DNA from: Stutzerimonas stutzeri RCH2
GTDB taxonomy: Bacteria; Pseudomonadota; Gammaproteobacteria; Pseudomonadales; Pseudomonadaceae
Length of the DNA stretch: 64,000 nucleotides
Direction of reading: 5' to 3'
Assembly: GCF_000327065.1 (NCBI RefSeq)
Contig: NC_019936.1
Span: 1,736,001 to 1,800,000, forward strand
In this document: positions 38,726 through 49,077 of the stretch, one piece after another
Layout: the number at the start of each line of letters is the position of its first letter
Numbering within the stretch: the first letter of the stretch is position 1
Notes under the pieces: generated by a model
Databases searched by the model: none
What the model saw: the letters and a program-made list of their open reading frames with translations, nothing else
Told to the model about the DNA's origin: nothing
Made by a program: the position numbers and the translations under genes

Positions 38726-39298
38726 TCAATCTCCTTGCAGGCTTTCCAGGGCCAGACGCCGCTCCAGCGCCTGTTTCTGCAGGATATGCCGTGCAAGCAG
38801 CTGCCGCTGTGCATCAGTCAACGCTTCGAACTCGGTACCGATGTCATAGCGTCCGTCCTCCATGGTCGTGCAGTAGATGACGCGAGCCGCAAGCAGCAGG
38901 CCGAGTCCTTGTGGTAGCAGAACCAGCTTGAGCGTAAGAACCGTTCCTTCTGCCTGTGGCTGGTCGCAGGCGAAGCTGATACCGCCTTCGGAAAGCACCA
39001 CCGGTTGCGGAGCGCCTTGATCTTTCAGCAGGTCCTGCGCCAGGGCCTGGCCCAGCAGTTCGATTCGTTTGTTCTGCACCTTCAGGTAATTGGCCAGCGT
39101 TCGGTTGCTTTCGGCAATCTGACGCAACAAATGCTGTGCTTCGAAATCGAGCTGGTGCAGTTCGCCGAGCAGGCTGAAAAGCGCTGGCAGAGGCTCGTTA
39201 GCCTCGGTGTGGTCCGGGTTTGCCGGCATGATTTCCAGTGCCACACGATCCTCGATACGGTAGTATTCGCGGCGTTCTTCAGTGTCTTGTGTCGGCAT
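38726..39298 (-). CDS. PilZ domain protein with a partly degenerate c-di-GMP motif
   Basis: 190 aa. The RxxxR half of the c-di-GMP motif is present near the N-terminus (YYRIEDRVALEI). The second half, normally (D/N)xSxxG, reads VLSEGGISF: Ser and Gly are kept, but the Asp/Asn is Val. The PilZ barrel occupies the two ends, with a helical insertion between about 30 and 100. The PAO1 counterpart PA2989 is counted among PilZ proteins. The ATG giving MPTQDTEERREYYR is preferred over an upstream codon at 39361. It heads the PilZ / small exported protein / GDPD operon. Confidence 0.82.
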   Translation of the reverse strand: MPTQDTEERREYYRIEDRVALEIMPANPDHTEANEPLPALFSLLGELHQLDFEAQHLLRQIAESNRTLANYLKVQNKRIELLGQALAQDLLKDQGAPQPVVLSEGGISFACDQPQAEGTVLTLKLVLLPQGLGLLLAARVIYCTTMEDGRYDIGTEFEALTDAQRQLLARHILQKQALERRLALESLQGD

Positions 39299-39393
39299 GG
39301 CGGTACCCGGATAGCAGTAATGGCCAGAGTGTATCAGGCCCCGTGGTTGCGTCAGCTGCATGTTGTTTTTCCCGCCAGCGAACCCGTCGATTT

Positions 39394-40641
39394 ATGTTCA
39401 GACCGCTGTCCGTATACATCGGTGCGCGTTACACCCGCGCCAGACGTCGTAGCCTCTTCGTCTCCTTTATCTCCCTGACGTCCATGATCGGCCTCGCGCT
39501 TGGTGTGCTGGTAATGATCGTGGTGCTGTCTGTGATGAATGGCTTCGATCACGAGATGCGCACCCGTGTGCTCGGCATGGTGCCGCACGCGACCATCGAA
39601 AGCCCGACGCCGATCAACGACTGGCAGTCGCTGGGTGCGCGCCTCGAAGGCCATCCGCAGGTCTCTGCCAGTGCGCCTTTCATTCAGAGCCAGGGGCTGC
39701 TGACGCATCAGGGGCAAGTCACCAAAATCTTGATCAATGCCGTGGACCCCAAGGCCGAACGGCAGGTCTCGATCATCGATCAGTTCTTCCGCGAAGGTTC
39801 GCTGGATGACCTGGCCGCTGGTGATTTCGGCATCGTCATCGGCGACAAGGCCGCCGCCAAGCTCGGGGTTGGTGTAGGCGACAAGATCACCTTCGTCGCG
39901 CCCGAGGTCACTGTGACTCCGGCAGGCATGTTCCCGCGCATGAAGCGTTTCACTGTGACTGGCATCTTCCATGTTGGCGCAGGTGAGATTGACGGCTATG
40001 TCGCGCTGGCGAACATAGCCGACATGGCGCGCCTGCAGCGTTGGCAGCCGGACCAGGTGCAAGGCCTGCGTCTGCGTTTCGACGACCTGTTCCAGGCGCC
40101 GCGGATTGCCTGGGAGCTGGCCGGTCAGCTCGGCGATGATTTCTATTCCCGTGACTGGACCCGTACCCACGGCAACCTTTACCAGGCGATCCGCATGGAG
40201 AAGGCCATGATCGGACTGTTGCTGCTGCTGATCGTGGCGGTGGCGGCGTTCAACATCATTTCGACGCTGGTGATGGTGGTGACCGACAAGCGTGGGGACA
40301 TTGCCATCCTCCGTACGCTGGGGGCGACGCCGCAGCAGATCATGGCGATCTTCATGGTGCAGGGTACGGTGATCGGCGTCGTCGGCACCTTGGTTGGGGC
40401 GCTGCTGGGTATGTTCGCAGCGGTCAATGTCAGCAGCTGGATCGCTGCCCTGGAGCGGCTGATCGGCCACAAGTTTCTCAGTGCGGATGTCTATTTCATT
40501 GACTACCTACCTTCACAACTGATGGCTGCCGATGTCATTCAGGTCTGTGTTGCCGCGCTGGTCCTTAGCTTCCTCGCGACTCTTTATCCGGCCTGGCGCG
40601 CCGCACGCACCCAGCCGGCTGAGGCGCTACGTTATGAGTGA
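39394..40641 (+). CDS. lolC: Lipoprotein-releasing ABC transporter permease LolC
   Basis: A 415-aa FtsX-like permease beginning [19 protein letters not shown]. One N-terminal membrane segment (about 24-46), a large periplasmic domain and three C-terminal membrane segments with the [16 protein letters not shown] coupling motif. LolCDE frees outer-membrane lipoproteins from the inner membrane for LolA. It is very similar to the third gene of the set (same length, same start). LolC/LolE labels follow gene order. The ribosome site is weak; the frame is open upstream to 39238 without family-like residues. Confidence 0.92.
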   Translation: MFRPLSVYIGARYTRARRRSLFVSFISLTSMIGLALGVLVMIVVLSVMNGFDHEMRTRVLGMVPHATIESPTPINDWQSLGARLEGHPQVSASAPFIQSQGLLTHQGQVTKILINAVDPKAERQVSIIDQFFREGSLDDLAAGDFGIVIGDKAAAKLGVGVGDKITFVAPEVTVTPAGMFPRMKRFTVTGIFHVGAGEIDGYVALANIADMARLQRWQPDQVQGLRLRFDDLFQAPRIAWELAGQLGDDFYSRDWTRTHGNLYQAIRMEKAMIGLLLLLIVAVAAFNIISTLVMVVTDKRGDIAILRTLGATPQQIMAIFMVQGTVIGVVGTLVGALLGMFAAVNVSSWIAALERLIGHKFLSADVYFIDYLPSQLMAADVIQVCVAALVLSFLATLYPAWRAARTQPAEALRYE

Positions 40642-41344
40642 ACAGGTTATGAACGAGTCTTCGCAAAAGCACGCGGTGCTGAGCTGCCGCAATCTCGGCA
40701 AGCGCTATGAGCAAGGCCCGGAATCGGTGGAGGTGCTGTCCGGACTTCAGCTGGAGCTGTTTCCAGGGCAGCGCGTGGCTATCGTCGGCAGCTCCGGCTC
40801 GGGCAAGAGCACGCTGCTGAATCTGCTTGGCGGCCTGGACACGCCCAGCGAGGGCAGCGTCTGGCTGGCTGGCGAAGAGCTTTCGGCCCTCAACGAGAAG
40901 GACCGGGGGCTATTGCGTAATCGGGCACTGGGTTTCGTCTATCAGTTCCACCATCTGCTCGCAGAGTTCACGGCGTTGGAAAACGTCTGCATGCCGTTGT
41001 TGATCGGCCGTACGCCGATTCCTGAAGCACGTCAGAAGGCAGCCGCCTTGCTCACTCGGGTCGGCCTCGGGCATCGCCTCGAGCACAAACCGGCCGAACT
41101 GTCCGGTGGTGAGCGTCAGCGTGTGGCCATTGCCCGGGCATTGGTAAACGAGCCCGCCCTGGTATTGCTCGACGAGCCGACCGGCAACCTCGACCACCAC
41201 ACCGCGCAAGGTATCCAGGACCTGATGCTCGAACTCAGCAATTCCCTGCAGACCGCCTTTCTGGTGGTTACCCATGACCGCCAACTGGCCGCACAGATGG
41301 ACCAGATCCTGCGTCTGGAAGACGGACGCCTGGTGGCTGAATGA
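40634..41344 (+). CDS. lolD: Lipoprotein-releasing ABC transporter ATPase LolD
   Basis: 236 aa. Walker [10 protein letters not shown] (52-60), signature [10 protein letters not shown], Walker [14 protein letters not shown] and the His loop VVTHDRQL are intact. It powers lipoprotein release by LolC and LolE. The ATG at 40634 overlaps lolC by 8 bp; an alternative ATG five codons on (40649) is possible. It overlaps lolE by 4 bp (ATGA). Confidence 0.93.
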   Translation: MSEQVMNESSQKHAVLSCRNLGKRYEQGPESVEVLSGLQLELFPGQRVAIVGSSGSGKSTLLNLLGGLDTPSEGSVWLAGEELSALNEKDRGLLRNRALGFVYQFHHLLAEFTALENVCMPLLIGRTPIPEARQKAAALLTRVGLGHRLEHKPAELSGGERQRVAIARALVNEPALVLLDEPTGNLDHHTAQGIQDLMLELSNSLQTAFLVVTHDRQLAAQMDQILRLEDGRLVAE

Positions 41345-42588
41345 TGTTCAGGCCCCTGAGTGTCTTCATCGGCAGCCGCTATACGCGGGCCAAGCGACGC
41401 AACCATTTCATCTCGTTCATCTCGCTGACTTCGCTGATCGGCCTGGCGCTGGGCGTGCTGGCAATGATCATGGTGTTGTCGGTCATGAACGGGTTCCAGC
41501 GTGAAATGAGCGCGCGGATCCTCGGCATGGTGCCGCACGCCACCGTGATCGGCGATCAGCCGCTGGATGATTGGCAGGCAGTCGCGGCGCGTCTGTCGGC
41601 GCATTCACAGATCGTCGGTATGGCGCCGGTTACGCAGCTCGAGGGCATGTTGTCATTCAAGGGCAGCATGCAGCCGATCCAGATCAGCGGCATCGACCCG
41701 CAGGCGGAAGCGCAGGTATCCATCTTGGGCGAGCGACTGGTCGGTGGCAGCCTCGATCAGCTGAAGCCAGGCGAGTTCGGTGTGATCATCGGCCTGATGA
41801 CAGTCCGGCGGTTCGGGCTGAAGCTGGGCGACAAACTGACGTTGATCGTGCCGGAAGTCAGTTCGACACCCGGAGGCGTGACGCCGCGTATGCAGCGTCT
41901 GAATGTCGTCGGTGTGTTCAAGGTCGGAGCCGATCTGGACGGCAGCCTGGGGATGATCCACCGCGCCGACGCCGCACAGATCCATCGATGGGCACCGGAG
42001 CAGGTCCAGGGCGTGCGGCTCAAGTTGAGCGATCTGTATCGTGCACCGGAAGTGGCTGCGCAGGTTGGCGCCACGCTGGGCGACGGTTACCGAGTGGAAG
42101 ACTGGTCGTACACCCAAGGCAGCTTGTTCAGCGCGATGAAAATGGAAAAGACCATGATCGGCTTGTTGCTGATGCTGATCGTCGCGGTGGCGGCCTTCAA
42201 CATCATCGCAACGCTGATCATGGTGGTAGCCGACAAGCGCGCCGATATCGCTATCCTGCGCACCCTGGGCGCAACGCCGCGGCAGATCATGGCGATCTTC
42301 ATGGTGCAGGGCAGTATCATCGGGTTCAGCGGCACCGTGATTGGCGTCGTCCTCGGCGTACTGGGTGCGTTGAATGTCAGCGAACTGGTTAACTGGCTGG
42401 AAAAAGTCTCCGGCCAGCATATCTTCAGTTCGGACGTTTATTTCATCAGCACCCTGCCATCGGAGTTGCGTCTGGAGGATGTGGTGCTGGTATCGGTAGC
42501 GGCATTGAGCCTGAGCTTTCTTGCCACCCTCTATCCGGCATGGCGTGCGGCGCAGACTCAGCCAGCCGAGGCGTTGCGCTACGAGTAA
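41341..42588 (+). CDS. lolE: Lipoprotein-releasing ABC transporter permease LolE
   Basis: A 415-aa paralogue of the lolC product: [20 protein letters not shown], the same four-segment FtsX fold, and [19 protein letters not shown] near the C-terminus. The two permeases are about the same length and colinear, which points to an old duplication around lolD. The ATG overlaps the lolD stop. The stop lies 5 bp from the convergent DUF2062 gene. Confidence 0.92.
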   Translation: MMFRPLSVFIGSRYTRAKRRNHFISFISLTSLIGLALGVLAMIMVLSVMNGFQREMSARILGMVPHATVIGDQPLDDWQAVAARLSAHSQIVGMAPVTQLEGMLSFKGSMQPIQISGIDPQAEAQVSILGERLVGGSLDQLKPGEFGVIIGLMTVRRFGLKLGDKLTLIVPEVSSTPGGVTPRMQRLNVVGVFKVGADLDGSLGMIHRADAAQIHRWAPEQVQGVRLKLSDLYRAPEVAAQVGATLGDGYRVEDWSYTQGSLFSAMKMEKTMIGLLLMLIVAVAAFNIIATLIMVVADKRADIAILRTLGATPRQIMAIFMVQGSIIGFSGTVIGVVLGVLGALNVSELVNWLEKVSGQHIFSSDVYFISTLPSELRLEDVVLVSVAALSLSFLATLYPAWRAAQTQPAEALRYE

Positions 42589-42593
42589 TTCCT

Positions 42594-43109
42594 CTACCGG
42601 CGGCCGTTCTGCCGCCGGCGCCAGCTGCGACCAACCCACCAACGCCAGTAGGCTTGGGTGAAGGCGTAACCGAGAATCGCGAGAATGATCCCGGTAACGA
42701 GGGACCCGAGATACAGTGGCTGCCAGTTGTGTTCCAGCATGTGCCGTACCCAGGCCAAGCTCAACTCGGCGGGCATGTTGTTGGCCGGCGTGTCGAGCAG
42801 CCAGGTCCCGACCTTGTAGTTGCAGTAGAACACCGGTGGCATGGTCAGTGGATTGGTCAGCCAGACCAACCCCACCGCGATCGGCAGGTTCGCTCTCGCA
42901 GGCAATGCACACAAGGCTGCGGCGAGCATCTGCAGCGGCATCGGAATCATTGCCCAGAACAAACCGATCGCCATGGCGCGCGCTACCGAGTGCCGATTGA
43001 GATGCCAGAGATTGGGATCGTGAATCAGCGCGCCGAGAAAGCGCAGCGACTTGTTAGTCTTGATGCGATCAGGGTGCGGCATGTAGCGTTTGAAAAAACG
43101 ACGCGGCAT
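42594..43109 (-). CDS. DUF2062 family membrane protein
   Basis: 171 aa starting MPRRFFKRYMPHPDRIKTN, with NRHSVARAMAIGLFWAMIPM, GLVWLTNPLTMPPVFYCNY, and two to three membrane segments. This is the DUF2062 pattern; no function is established. The last codons hold a CCGGCGGC..GCCGCCGG hairpin (42597-42618) that may end transcription of both this gene and lolE. The ATG at 43109 is used because residues before it look non-coding. Confidence 0.82.
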   Translation of the reverse strand: MPRRFFKRYMPHPDRIKTNKSLRFLGALIHDPNLWHLNRHSVARAMAIGLFWAMIPMPLQMLAAALCALPARANLPIAVGLVWLTNPLTMPPVFYCNYKVGTWLLDTPANNMPAELSLAWVRHMLEHNWQPLYLGSLVTGIILAILGYAFTQAYWRWWVGRSWRRRQNGRR

Positions 43110-43257
43110 GAAGGTTCTCTGGCAGGCAGCAGCCCGGCGATTATGCCTCGAATCGCAGTGCGACGCTGACAGTAGTTTTGTGACATTAGGTCTACGCCTG
43201 CGACAAATTGACCATCCGCAAACAGCGGTCCCGGAATGGATTCCAGGAGTCTGAATC

Positions 43258-45483
43258 ATGCGCACATGGATGCTGGCGCTTGCCGCCGGCCTTGTTCTCC
43301 CTCGCTTTCTGCCGGCTCTGCCTGCGAGCTGGATCTGCGCAGCATTTGCCGCGGTAGGTGCGCTGATGCTTATGCGCAGGAGCTGGGTCCCGTTTGGCTT
43401 GTTCCTCCTTGGTTTGGGCTGGGCCTGTTATCAAAGCCAGAACGCCCTTGCTGACCGCCTGCCCGTAGCGATGGATGGCCGCACGTTCTGGATCGAAGGG
43501 CGGGTGGTCGACCTGCCTGCTGCGATTGGCGACGTGGTGCGCTTCGAGCTCGCCGATATCGAGTCGCGACATGTCGGGTTGCCTTCTAAAGTTCGCCTTT
43601 CCTGGTACGGCGGCCCGCAACTGCGGGCCGGTGAGCGTTGGCGGCTGGCGGTACGGTTGAAGCGTCCGCGCGGCCTGGTCAACCCGCAATCGTTCGACTA
43701 CGAAGCCTGGCTGCTGGCGCGTGGTATTGGCGCCACCGGCACCGTCAAGGCTGGGGAGCGTCTCTCGGCTTCGGTTGCCACCGACGGCTGGCGTGACCGG
43801 CTGCGGGCGCGCCTGATGGCTGTTCCGGCGTTCGATCGGCAGGGCGCGATCGCCGCGCTGGTGGTGGGGGATGACTCAGGTTTGCGTCGCAGCGATTGGC
43901 AGGTGCTGCAGGACACCGGCACCGTGCACCTGATGGTCATCTCCGGACAGCATATCGGCATGCTCGCGGGGTTACTGTACGGATTGGTCGCCTTGCTGGC
44001 GAGGTTGGGCGTCTGGCCGCGGCCCTGGCCATGGCTACCTTGCGCGTGCGGGTTGGCGCTTGCTGGCGCCCTTTCTTACGGATGGCTCGCAGGCTTTGAC
44101 GTTCCGGTTCGCCGTGCCTGCTTCATGGTTGCGGTGGTGTTGCTCTGGCGCTTGCGTTTCCGGCATCTGGGCGTCTGGCAGCCGCTGCTGCTTGCGCTCA
44201 ATGGTGTTCTGCTGATCGATCCGCTGGTGACGCTGCAGCCAGGGTTTTGGCTATCGTTCGGAGCGGTTGCGGTGCTGGCGCTGGCCTTCGCTGGCAGACT
44301 TGGCCGGTGGATTTGGTGGAAGACGCTGCTACGGGCCCAATGGGCCGCGACTCTAGGCCTGCTTCCTTTGTTGCTGGCGCTGGGGCTACCGGTCAGCGCC
44401 AGCAGTCCGCTGGCCAACTTGATCGCGGTGCCCTGGGTAAGCCTGACGGTTCCCTTTGCGCTGCTCGGCACGATCCTGCTGCCGCTGGGGGGCGTAGGTG
44501 AAGCGATTTTGTGGCTGGTGGGCGGCTCTCTGGCTCTGCTGTTCGAACTGCTGGGCCTCATCGCGTCCTGGCGACCAGCCTGGTTTGCCGTTGGCTTACC
44601 CTGCTGGGTGTTCTTGATGATCGCACTGGGCGTTTTGCTGTTGCTGATGCCTGCCGGCATCCCACTGCGCGCGTTGGGAGTGATGCTGCTGTTGCCCTTG
44701 GCGTTCCCGCCGCGCATGGAGGTGCCGGAGGGCCGTGCGCAGGTGTGGGTGCTGGACGTGGGGCAGGGATTGTCGGTGCTGGTGCGCACGCGAGAGCACG
44801 CGCTGCTCTACGATGCCGGTCCGCGGCAGGGCGACTTCGATGCCGGCGAACGGGTCGTCTTTCCGTCTATCCGAAGCCTGGCTGTGAGTCGGTTGGATAT
44901 GCTGCTCCTCAGCCATGCCGACAATGATCATTCAGGCGGTGCCCAGGCTGTTCAGCACCTGATGCCGGTTGCGCGGATCATTAGCGGAGAGCCGCAACGA
45001 CATGCGGATGGTCTGAATGCAGAGCCGTGTGAGAGTGGTGCGCAGTGGCAGTGGAACGGTGTGCGCTTCACCCTTTGGCAATGGCAGGCCGCGCGTGAGA
45101 GTAATCAGCTGTCATGTGTTCTTCTGGTCGAAGCCAACGGTGAACGCCTCTTGCTGACGGGCGACATAGATCAGGCCGCGGAGCAGGCGTTGCTACGCAG
45201 TGGGACGGAAGTGCAGGCACAATGGTTGCTGCTGCCGCATCATGGCAGTCGCAGCTCCTCGTCGGAGTCGTTTCTACGTGCGGTGGAACCGACTACGGCG
45301 TTGATCTCCCGTAGCTTTCACAATGCCTTCGGACATCCTCATCCAAGCGTGACCACGCGTCTTGCGGCTCTCGGGGTCGGTACCTACGACACAGCCCTGC
45401 ATGGCGCAATTCGAATCGATCTGGGCGATTTCTCGGCGGCCGAGGCGCGGCGTGCGGGACGCCGATTCTGGCGGGAAAAATGA
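43258..45483 (+). CDS. comA: ComEC/Rec2 family DNA uptake channel (ComA)
   Basis: 741 aa. The N-terminal part has membrane segments and an OB-like domain. The competence domain is in the middle (DTGTVHLMVISGQHIGMLAG). The C-terminal metallo-beta-lactamase domain has LDVGQGLSVLVRT, LLLSHADNDHSGG and LLPHHGSRSSSSESF. ComEC proteins form the inner-membrane channel for single-stranded DNA in natural transformation. In P. stutzeri this gene is called comA and, with exbB next to it, has been reported as needed for transformation. CAGGAG precedes the ATG. All domains are full length. Confidence 0.93.
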   Translation: MRTWMLALAAGLVLPRFLPALPASWICAAFAAVGALMLMRRSWVPFGLFLLGLGWACYQSQNALADRLPVAMDGRTFWIEGRVVDLPAAIGDVVRFELADIESRHVGLPSKVRLSWYGGPQLRAGERWRLAVRLKRPRGLVNPQSFDYEAWLLARGIGATGTVKAGERLSASVATDGWRDRLRARLMAVPAFDRQGAIAALVVGDDSGLRRSDWQVLQDTGTVHLMVISGQHIGMLAGLLYGLVALLARLGVWPRPWPWLPCACGLALAGALSYGWLAGFDVPVRRACFMVAVVLLWRLRFRHLGVWQPLLLALNGVLLIDPLVTLQPGFWLSFGAVAVLALAFAGRLGRWIWWKTLLRAQWAATLGLLPLLLALGLPVSASSPLANLIAVPWVSLTVPFALLGTILLPLGGVGEAILWLVGGSLALLFELLGLIASWRPAWFAVGLPCWVFLMIALGVLLLLMPAGIPLRALGVMLLLPLAFPPRMEVPEGRAQVWVLDVGQGLSVLVRTREHALLYDAGPRQGDFDAGERVVFPSIRSLAVSRLDMLLLSHADNDHSGGAQAVQHLMPVARIISGEPQRHADGLNAEPCESGAQWQWNGVRFTLWQWQAARESNQLSCVLLVEANGERLLLTGDIDQAAEQALLRSGTEVQAQWLLLPHHGSRSSSSESFLRAVEPTTALISRSFHNAFGHPHPSVTTRLAALGVGTYDTALHGAIRIDLGDFSAAEARRAGRRFWREK

Positions 45484-45554
45484 GAACGGCGGCCGTCGGC
45501 GACCCTGCGACCCTATGCTAGAGTGGCGCCACTTTTTCGAGGGGGATTCATCTC

Positions 45555-46187
45555 GTGTGGGAGCTGGTCAAAGCAGGCGGCTGGATAATGCTGCCAATCA
45601 TCCTGTGTTCCATCGCAGCGGCCGGCATCATCGCCGAGCGCCTGTGGACGTTGCGCCCGAGTCGCGTCACACCTCCGCACCTGCTTGGCCAGGTCTGGAA
45701 GTGGATCAAGGACAAGAAACTCAGCAACCAGAAGCTCAAGGAGCTGCGCGCCGATTCCCCGTTGGGTGAGATTCTTGCCGCCGGCCTCAGCAACTCCAAG
45801 CGTGGTCGCGAGATCATGAAGGAGTGCATCGAGGAGGCGGCCGCGCGCGTCGTTCACGACCTGGAGCGCTACCTCAACGCCCTTGGCACCATTGCCGGCA
45901 TCGCGCCCTTGCTTGGTCTGCTGGGAACGGTGCTGGGCATGATCGAGATCTTTAGCGCCTTCATGGGCTCTGGCATGGCCAACGCGCCGCTGCTCGCCGG
46001 CGGTATCGCCAAGGCGCTGATCACCACAGCCGCTGGCCTGATGGTTGGTATTCCCGCGTTGTTCTTCCATCGCTTCCTGCAGCGTCGCGTTGACGAACTG
46101 GTCGTCGGAATGGAGCAGGAGGCGATCAAGCTGGTGGAAGTGGTGCAGGGCGACCGTGATGTCGATCTGGGTGAGGACAAGGCGTGA
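45555..46187 (+). CDS. exbB: MotA/TolQ/ExbB proton channel family protein
   Basis: 210 aa with three membrane segments: one near the N-terminus (WIMLPIILCSIAAAGIIAE) and two after residue 110 (IAPLLGLLGTVLGMIEIF and ITTAAGLMVGIPALFF). It should form a proton channel with the next gene's product. A GTG start follows GAGGGGG. No tonB or tolA lies nearby, so the energised partner is unclear. In P. stutzeri an exbB next to comA has been linked to DNA uptake. Overlaps exbD by 4 bp (GTGA). Confidence 0.9.
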   Translation: MWELVKAGGWIMLPIILCSIAAAGIIAERLWTLRPSRVTPPHLLGQVWKWIKDKKLSNQKLKELRADSPLGEILAAGLSNSKRGREIMKECIEEAAARVVHDLERYLNALGTIAGIAPLLGLLGTVLGMIEIFSAFMGSGMANAPLLAGGIAKALITTAAGLMVGIPALFFHRFLQRRVDELVVGMEQEAIKLVEVVQGDRDVDLGEDKA

Positions 46188-46612
46188 AATTCCGTCGCAA
46201 ACCTCGTGAGAACGTTGAGATAGGGCTGGCGCCGCTGATCGATGTGGTGTTCATCCTGCTGTTGTTCTTCGTGGTCACCACTACCTTCACCCGTGAAACG
46301 CAGCTCAAGGTCGATCTTCCGGAAGCAGCCAGCGGCACCCCGCCGCAGGATGCCGAGGTGCGTCAGCTGGAAGTGCTGATCGATGTGGCAGGCAATTATT
46401 CGCTCAACGGCAAGGCGCTGTTGAAAAATGACCTCAACTCCCTGATGGCAGCCTTGAGCAAGGAATCCGGCGGCGACAACCGGATGCCGATGATCATCAG
46501 TGCCGATGGCAAGACGCCGCACCAGGCGGTCATAACGGCCATGGACGCCGCTGGCAAGCTGGGTTTCGGCCAGCTGCGCATCACCACTGTCGAGGCGCAG
46601 GCGTCGCCCTGA
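46184..46612 (+). CDS. exbD: ExbD/TolR family proton-channel subunit
   Basis: 142 aa with one membrane segment near the N-terminus. It contains the conserved aspartate in [18 protein letters not shown] that carries protons with ExbB/TolQ, followed by a periplasmic domain. It starts at a GTG inside the exbB stop and shares one base with lpxK. The translation overlaps on both sides argue for matched production with ExbB and LpxK. Confidence 0.9.
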   Translation: MKFRRKPRENVEIGLAPLIDVVFILLLFFVVTTTFTRETQLKVDLPEAASGTPPQDAEVRQLEVLIDVAGNYSLNGKALLKNDLNSLMAALSKESGGDNRMPMIISADGKTPHQAVITAMDAAGKLGFGQLRITTVEAQASP

Positions 46613-47616
46613 TGTCATTCGCCGATCGCCTGCAACGCGCGTGGTACCAAGGGCATCCTGCCCTGCGTTTGCTCGCTCCGCTGGAGTTGCTCTACCGCCG
46701 CGTGGTCGAGGCCAAGCGGCGGCGTTTCCTCAAGGGCGAAAGCGCTACCTATCGGGCTCCGGTGCCCGTCGTCGTGGTGGGCAACATCACGGTTGGCGGA
46801 ACCGGCAAGACACCTTTGATACTTTGGCTTATTGAGCACTGCCGAAGCCGTGGTCTTCGCGTCGGCGTCGTCAGTCGGGGTTACGGTGCGACGCCACCAT
46901 CGTTGCCTTGGCGGGTTCGCGCCGAAGACTCGGCGCAAGAGGCTGGCGACGAACCGCTGTTGATCGTCCAGCGTACCGGCGTGCCGCTGGTGATCGACCC
47001 GGATCGATCTCGCGCCATACGTCGCTTGTTGGAAGCGGAGCCCCTCGACCTGATTCTTTCTGACGATGGGCTGCAACACTATCGCCTGGCCCGTGACCTC
47101 GAGTTGGTACTGATCGACGCCGCGCGTGGGCTGGGCAATGGTCGCTGCCTGCCGGCCGGGCCCTTGCGTGAGCCGGCCGAGCGCCTGGAGAGCGTAGACG
47201 CGGTTCTGCTCAATGGCGCCAAGGCGGACTCGACCGCAGGTTATGGGTTCAGTCTTCAGCCTGTCGCGCTGGTCGAACTGATCTCTGACGAGCGCTGGTC
47301 CCTCGATCATTTCCCTGCCGGGCAGCAACTGCATGCAGTGGCTGGGATCGGTAACCCGCAGCGTTTCTTCACCACGCTCGAAACGCTACACTGGCGACCG
47401 ATTCCACATGCCTTCTCGGATCACGCAGCCTACAGTTCAGAGCAGCTGAAATTCAGCCCTGACCTGCCACTGGTGATGACCGAAAAGGATGCGGTGAAAT
47501 GCCGGGCTTTCGCCCCGCCAGGCTGGTCGTATCTGCAGGTGCAGGCTGTGCCCTCAGCTGCCTTTGTCACCTGGTTCGACGGTCAGTTGACGCGTTTACT
47601 GCCCGATCACACTTAA
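46612..47616 (+). CDS. lpxK: Tetraacyldisaccharide 4'-kinase
   Basis: 334 aa. The P-loop is VGGTGKTP (about 61-68) after VVVVGNIT, and [16 protein letters not shown] follows. LpxK phosphorylates the lipid A precursor at the 4' position, next to the inner membrane. The N-terminal part has the membrane-associated helix [20 protein letters not shown]. The start shares one base with the exbD stop. Confidence 0.95.
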   Translation: MSFADRLQRAWYQGHPALRLLAPLELLYRRVVEAKRRRFLKGESATYRAPVPVVVVGNITVGGTGKTPLILWLIEHCRSRGLRVGVVSRGYGATPPSLPWRVRAEDSAQEAGDEPLLIVQRTGVPLVIDPDRSRAIRRLLEAEPLDLILSDDGLQHYRLARDLELVLIDAARGLGNGRCLPAGPLREPAERLESVDAVLLNGAKADSTAGYGFSLQPVALVELISDERWSLDHFPAGQQLHAVAGIGNPQRFFTTLETLHWRPIPHAFSDHAAYSSEQLKFSPDLPLVMTEKDAVKCRAFAPPGWSYLQVQAVPSAAFVTWFDGQLTRLLPDHT

Positions 47617-47661
47617 GCCGCTCGCACTGCCATCGCAGTCGAACGCTTTCAAGGACTGCGC

Positions 47662-47847
47662 ATGGATACCAAATTGCTCGATATTCTGGCTTGCCCGCTA
47701 TGCAAGGGGCCGCTGAAGCTGACCGATGATAAGTCGGAACTGATCTGCAAGGCCGACGCTCTGGCCTTTCCGGTGCGTGACGGCATCCCGGTGATGCTCG
47801 AGAGCGAAGCCCGCACCCTGGACGTGGACGAGCGCCTGGACAAATGA
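47662..47847 (+). CDS. Trm112 family protein (YcaR-like)
   Basis: 61 aa beginning [20 protein letters not shown], with cysteines at 11, 14 and 29 and [17 protein letters not shown]. This zinc-ribbon-like family is related to eukaryotic Trm112, a methyltransferase activator; bacterial partners are not defined. It always tends to sit between lpxK and kdsB, as here. The stop overlaps kdsB (ATGA). Confidence 0.88.
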   Translation: MDTKLLDILACPLCKGPLKLTDDKSELICKADALAFPVRDGIPVMLESEARTLDVDERLDK

Positions 47848-48608
47848 GCATTGCTTACACCGTCGTGATTCCCGCGCGCTATGCATCGACTCGTCTGCCA
47901 GGCAAGCCGTTGCAGGACATCGCTGGCAAACCGATGATCCGACATGTGTGGGAGCAGGCCAGCAAGAGCGGCGCTCAGCGTGTCGTGGTCGCCACCGATG
48001 ACTCGCGCATCGTCGAGGCCTGTTCGGCATTCGGTGCGCAGGTCGTACTGACCCGTGCCGATCACAACTCCGGTACTGATCGACTCGCCGAGGTTGCTGA
48101 ACAGCTCGGGCTGCCAGGCGATGCCATTGTGGTCAACGTACAGGGCGATGAGCCGCTGATACCTCCGGCTGTGATCGATCAGGTGGCGGCAAACCTGGCA
48201 GCGCACCCGGAAGCTGCCATCGCGACACTGGCTGAGCCGCTCACCGATGCCCAAGCGCTGTTCAATCCCAACGTGGTGAAAGTCCTTTCGGACGTCGACG
48301 GTCTCGCGCTGACCTTCAGTCGGGCGCCGCTTCCCTGGGCGAGAGACTCGTTCGCGGCAGATCGCAGTCAGTTGCCCGAAGGTGTGCCCTACCGCCGCCA
48401 CATAGGCATCTATGCCTATCGCGCCAGCTTCCTGGCCGACTTCGTTTCCTGGGGACCCTGCTGGCTGGAGGATACGGAGTGTCTTGAGCAGCTGCGTGCG
48501 CTCTGGCACGGGCGGCGCATCCATGTCGCCGATGCCATCGAGGCGCCGCCCGCCGGGGTCGATACGGCGGAAGATTTGGAGCGGGTTCGCCGTCTGCTGG
48601 GTGGCTGA
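47844..48608 (+). CDS. kdsB: 3-deoxy-manno-octulosonate cytidylyltransferase
   Basis: 254 aa with the nucleotidyltransferase motif [15 protein letters not shown] and [12 protein letters not shown]. KdsB activates Kdo as CMP-Kdo for attachment to lipid A. It overlaps the Trm112-like gene by 4 bp. With lpxK in the same operon it supplies the lipid A-Kdo core. Confidence 0.95.
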   Translation: MSIAYTVVIPARYASTRLPGKPLQDIAGKPMIRHVWEQASKSGAQRVVVATDDSRIVEACSAFGAQVVLTRADHNSGTDRLAEVAEQLGLPGDAIVVNVQGDEPLIPPAVIDQVAANLAAHPEAAIATLAEPLTDAQALFNPNVVKVLSDVDGLALTFSRAPLPWARDSFAADRSQLPEGVPYRRHIGIYAYRASFLADFVSWGPCWLEDTECLEQLRALWHGRRIHVADAIEAPPAGVDTAEDLERVRRLLGG

Positions 48609-48609
48609 G

Positions 48610-49077
48610 ATGAAAGTGCTGTTCGTCTGCATGGGCAATATCTGCCGTTCGCCTACGGCCGAGGGCGTGTTTCGCCAGCGGATCGAGCAGGCCGGTCTTG
48701 GCCCGCGAGTCGAGATCGACTCTGCCGGAACCGGGGACTGGCACGTTGGCAAGGCGCCAGACCGGCGTGCGTGCGAAGCGGCGAAACGGCGCGGGTACGT
48801 GCTCGACGCCTTGCGCGCCCGCCAAGTTTCCACCGCGGACTTCCAGCACTTCGATCTGATCCTGGCAATGGATCACGACAACCTGGCACGGCTGCAGGCC
48901 CTGCGCCCGATGCACGGTGCCAAGGCGGAAGTCGACCTGTTGCTGCGTCGCTACGGGCTTGGCTGCGACGTAGTGCCCGATCCTTATTACGGCGACACCG
49001 ACGGCTTCGACGATGTGCTGGACCTCATCGAAGAGGCCAGCGATGCGCTGCTTGCCGAGATAAAGGGTCGACTGTGA
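48610..49077 (+). CDS. Low-molecular-weight protein-tyrosine phosphatase
   Basis: 155 aa. The active-site loop CMGNICRSPTAEG (C-x5-R-S) is near the N-terminus and the catalytic aspartate is in VPDPYYGD. In other bacteria such enzymes control polysaccharide export kinases; no kinase gene is nearby. The ATG one base after the kdsB stop is used. It overlaps murB by 4 bp (GTGA). Confidence 0.93.
   Translation: MKVLFVCMGNICRSPTAEGVFRQRIEQAGLGPRVEIDSAGTGDWHVGKAPDRRACEAAKRRGYVLDALRARQVSTADFQHFDLILAMDHDNLARLQALRPMHGAKAEVDLLLRRYGLGCDVVPDPYYGDTDGFDDVLDLIEEASDALLAEIKGRL

Noticed and set aside
42597..42618. CCGGCGGC hairpin as a stand-alone repeat element
   Set aside because: It lies in the last codons of the DUF2062 gene and can be explained by Arg codons; at most it doubles as a terminator.
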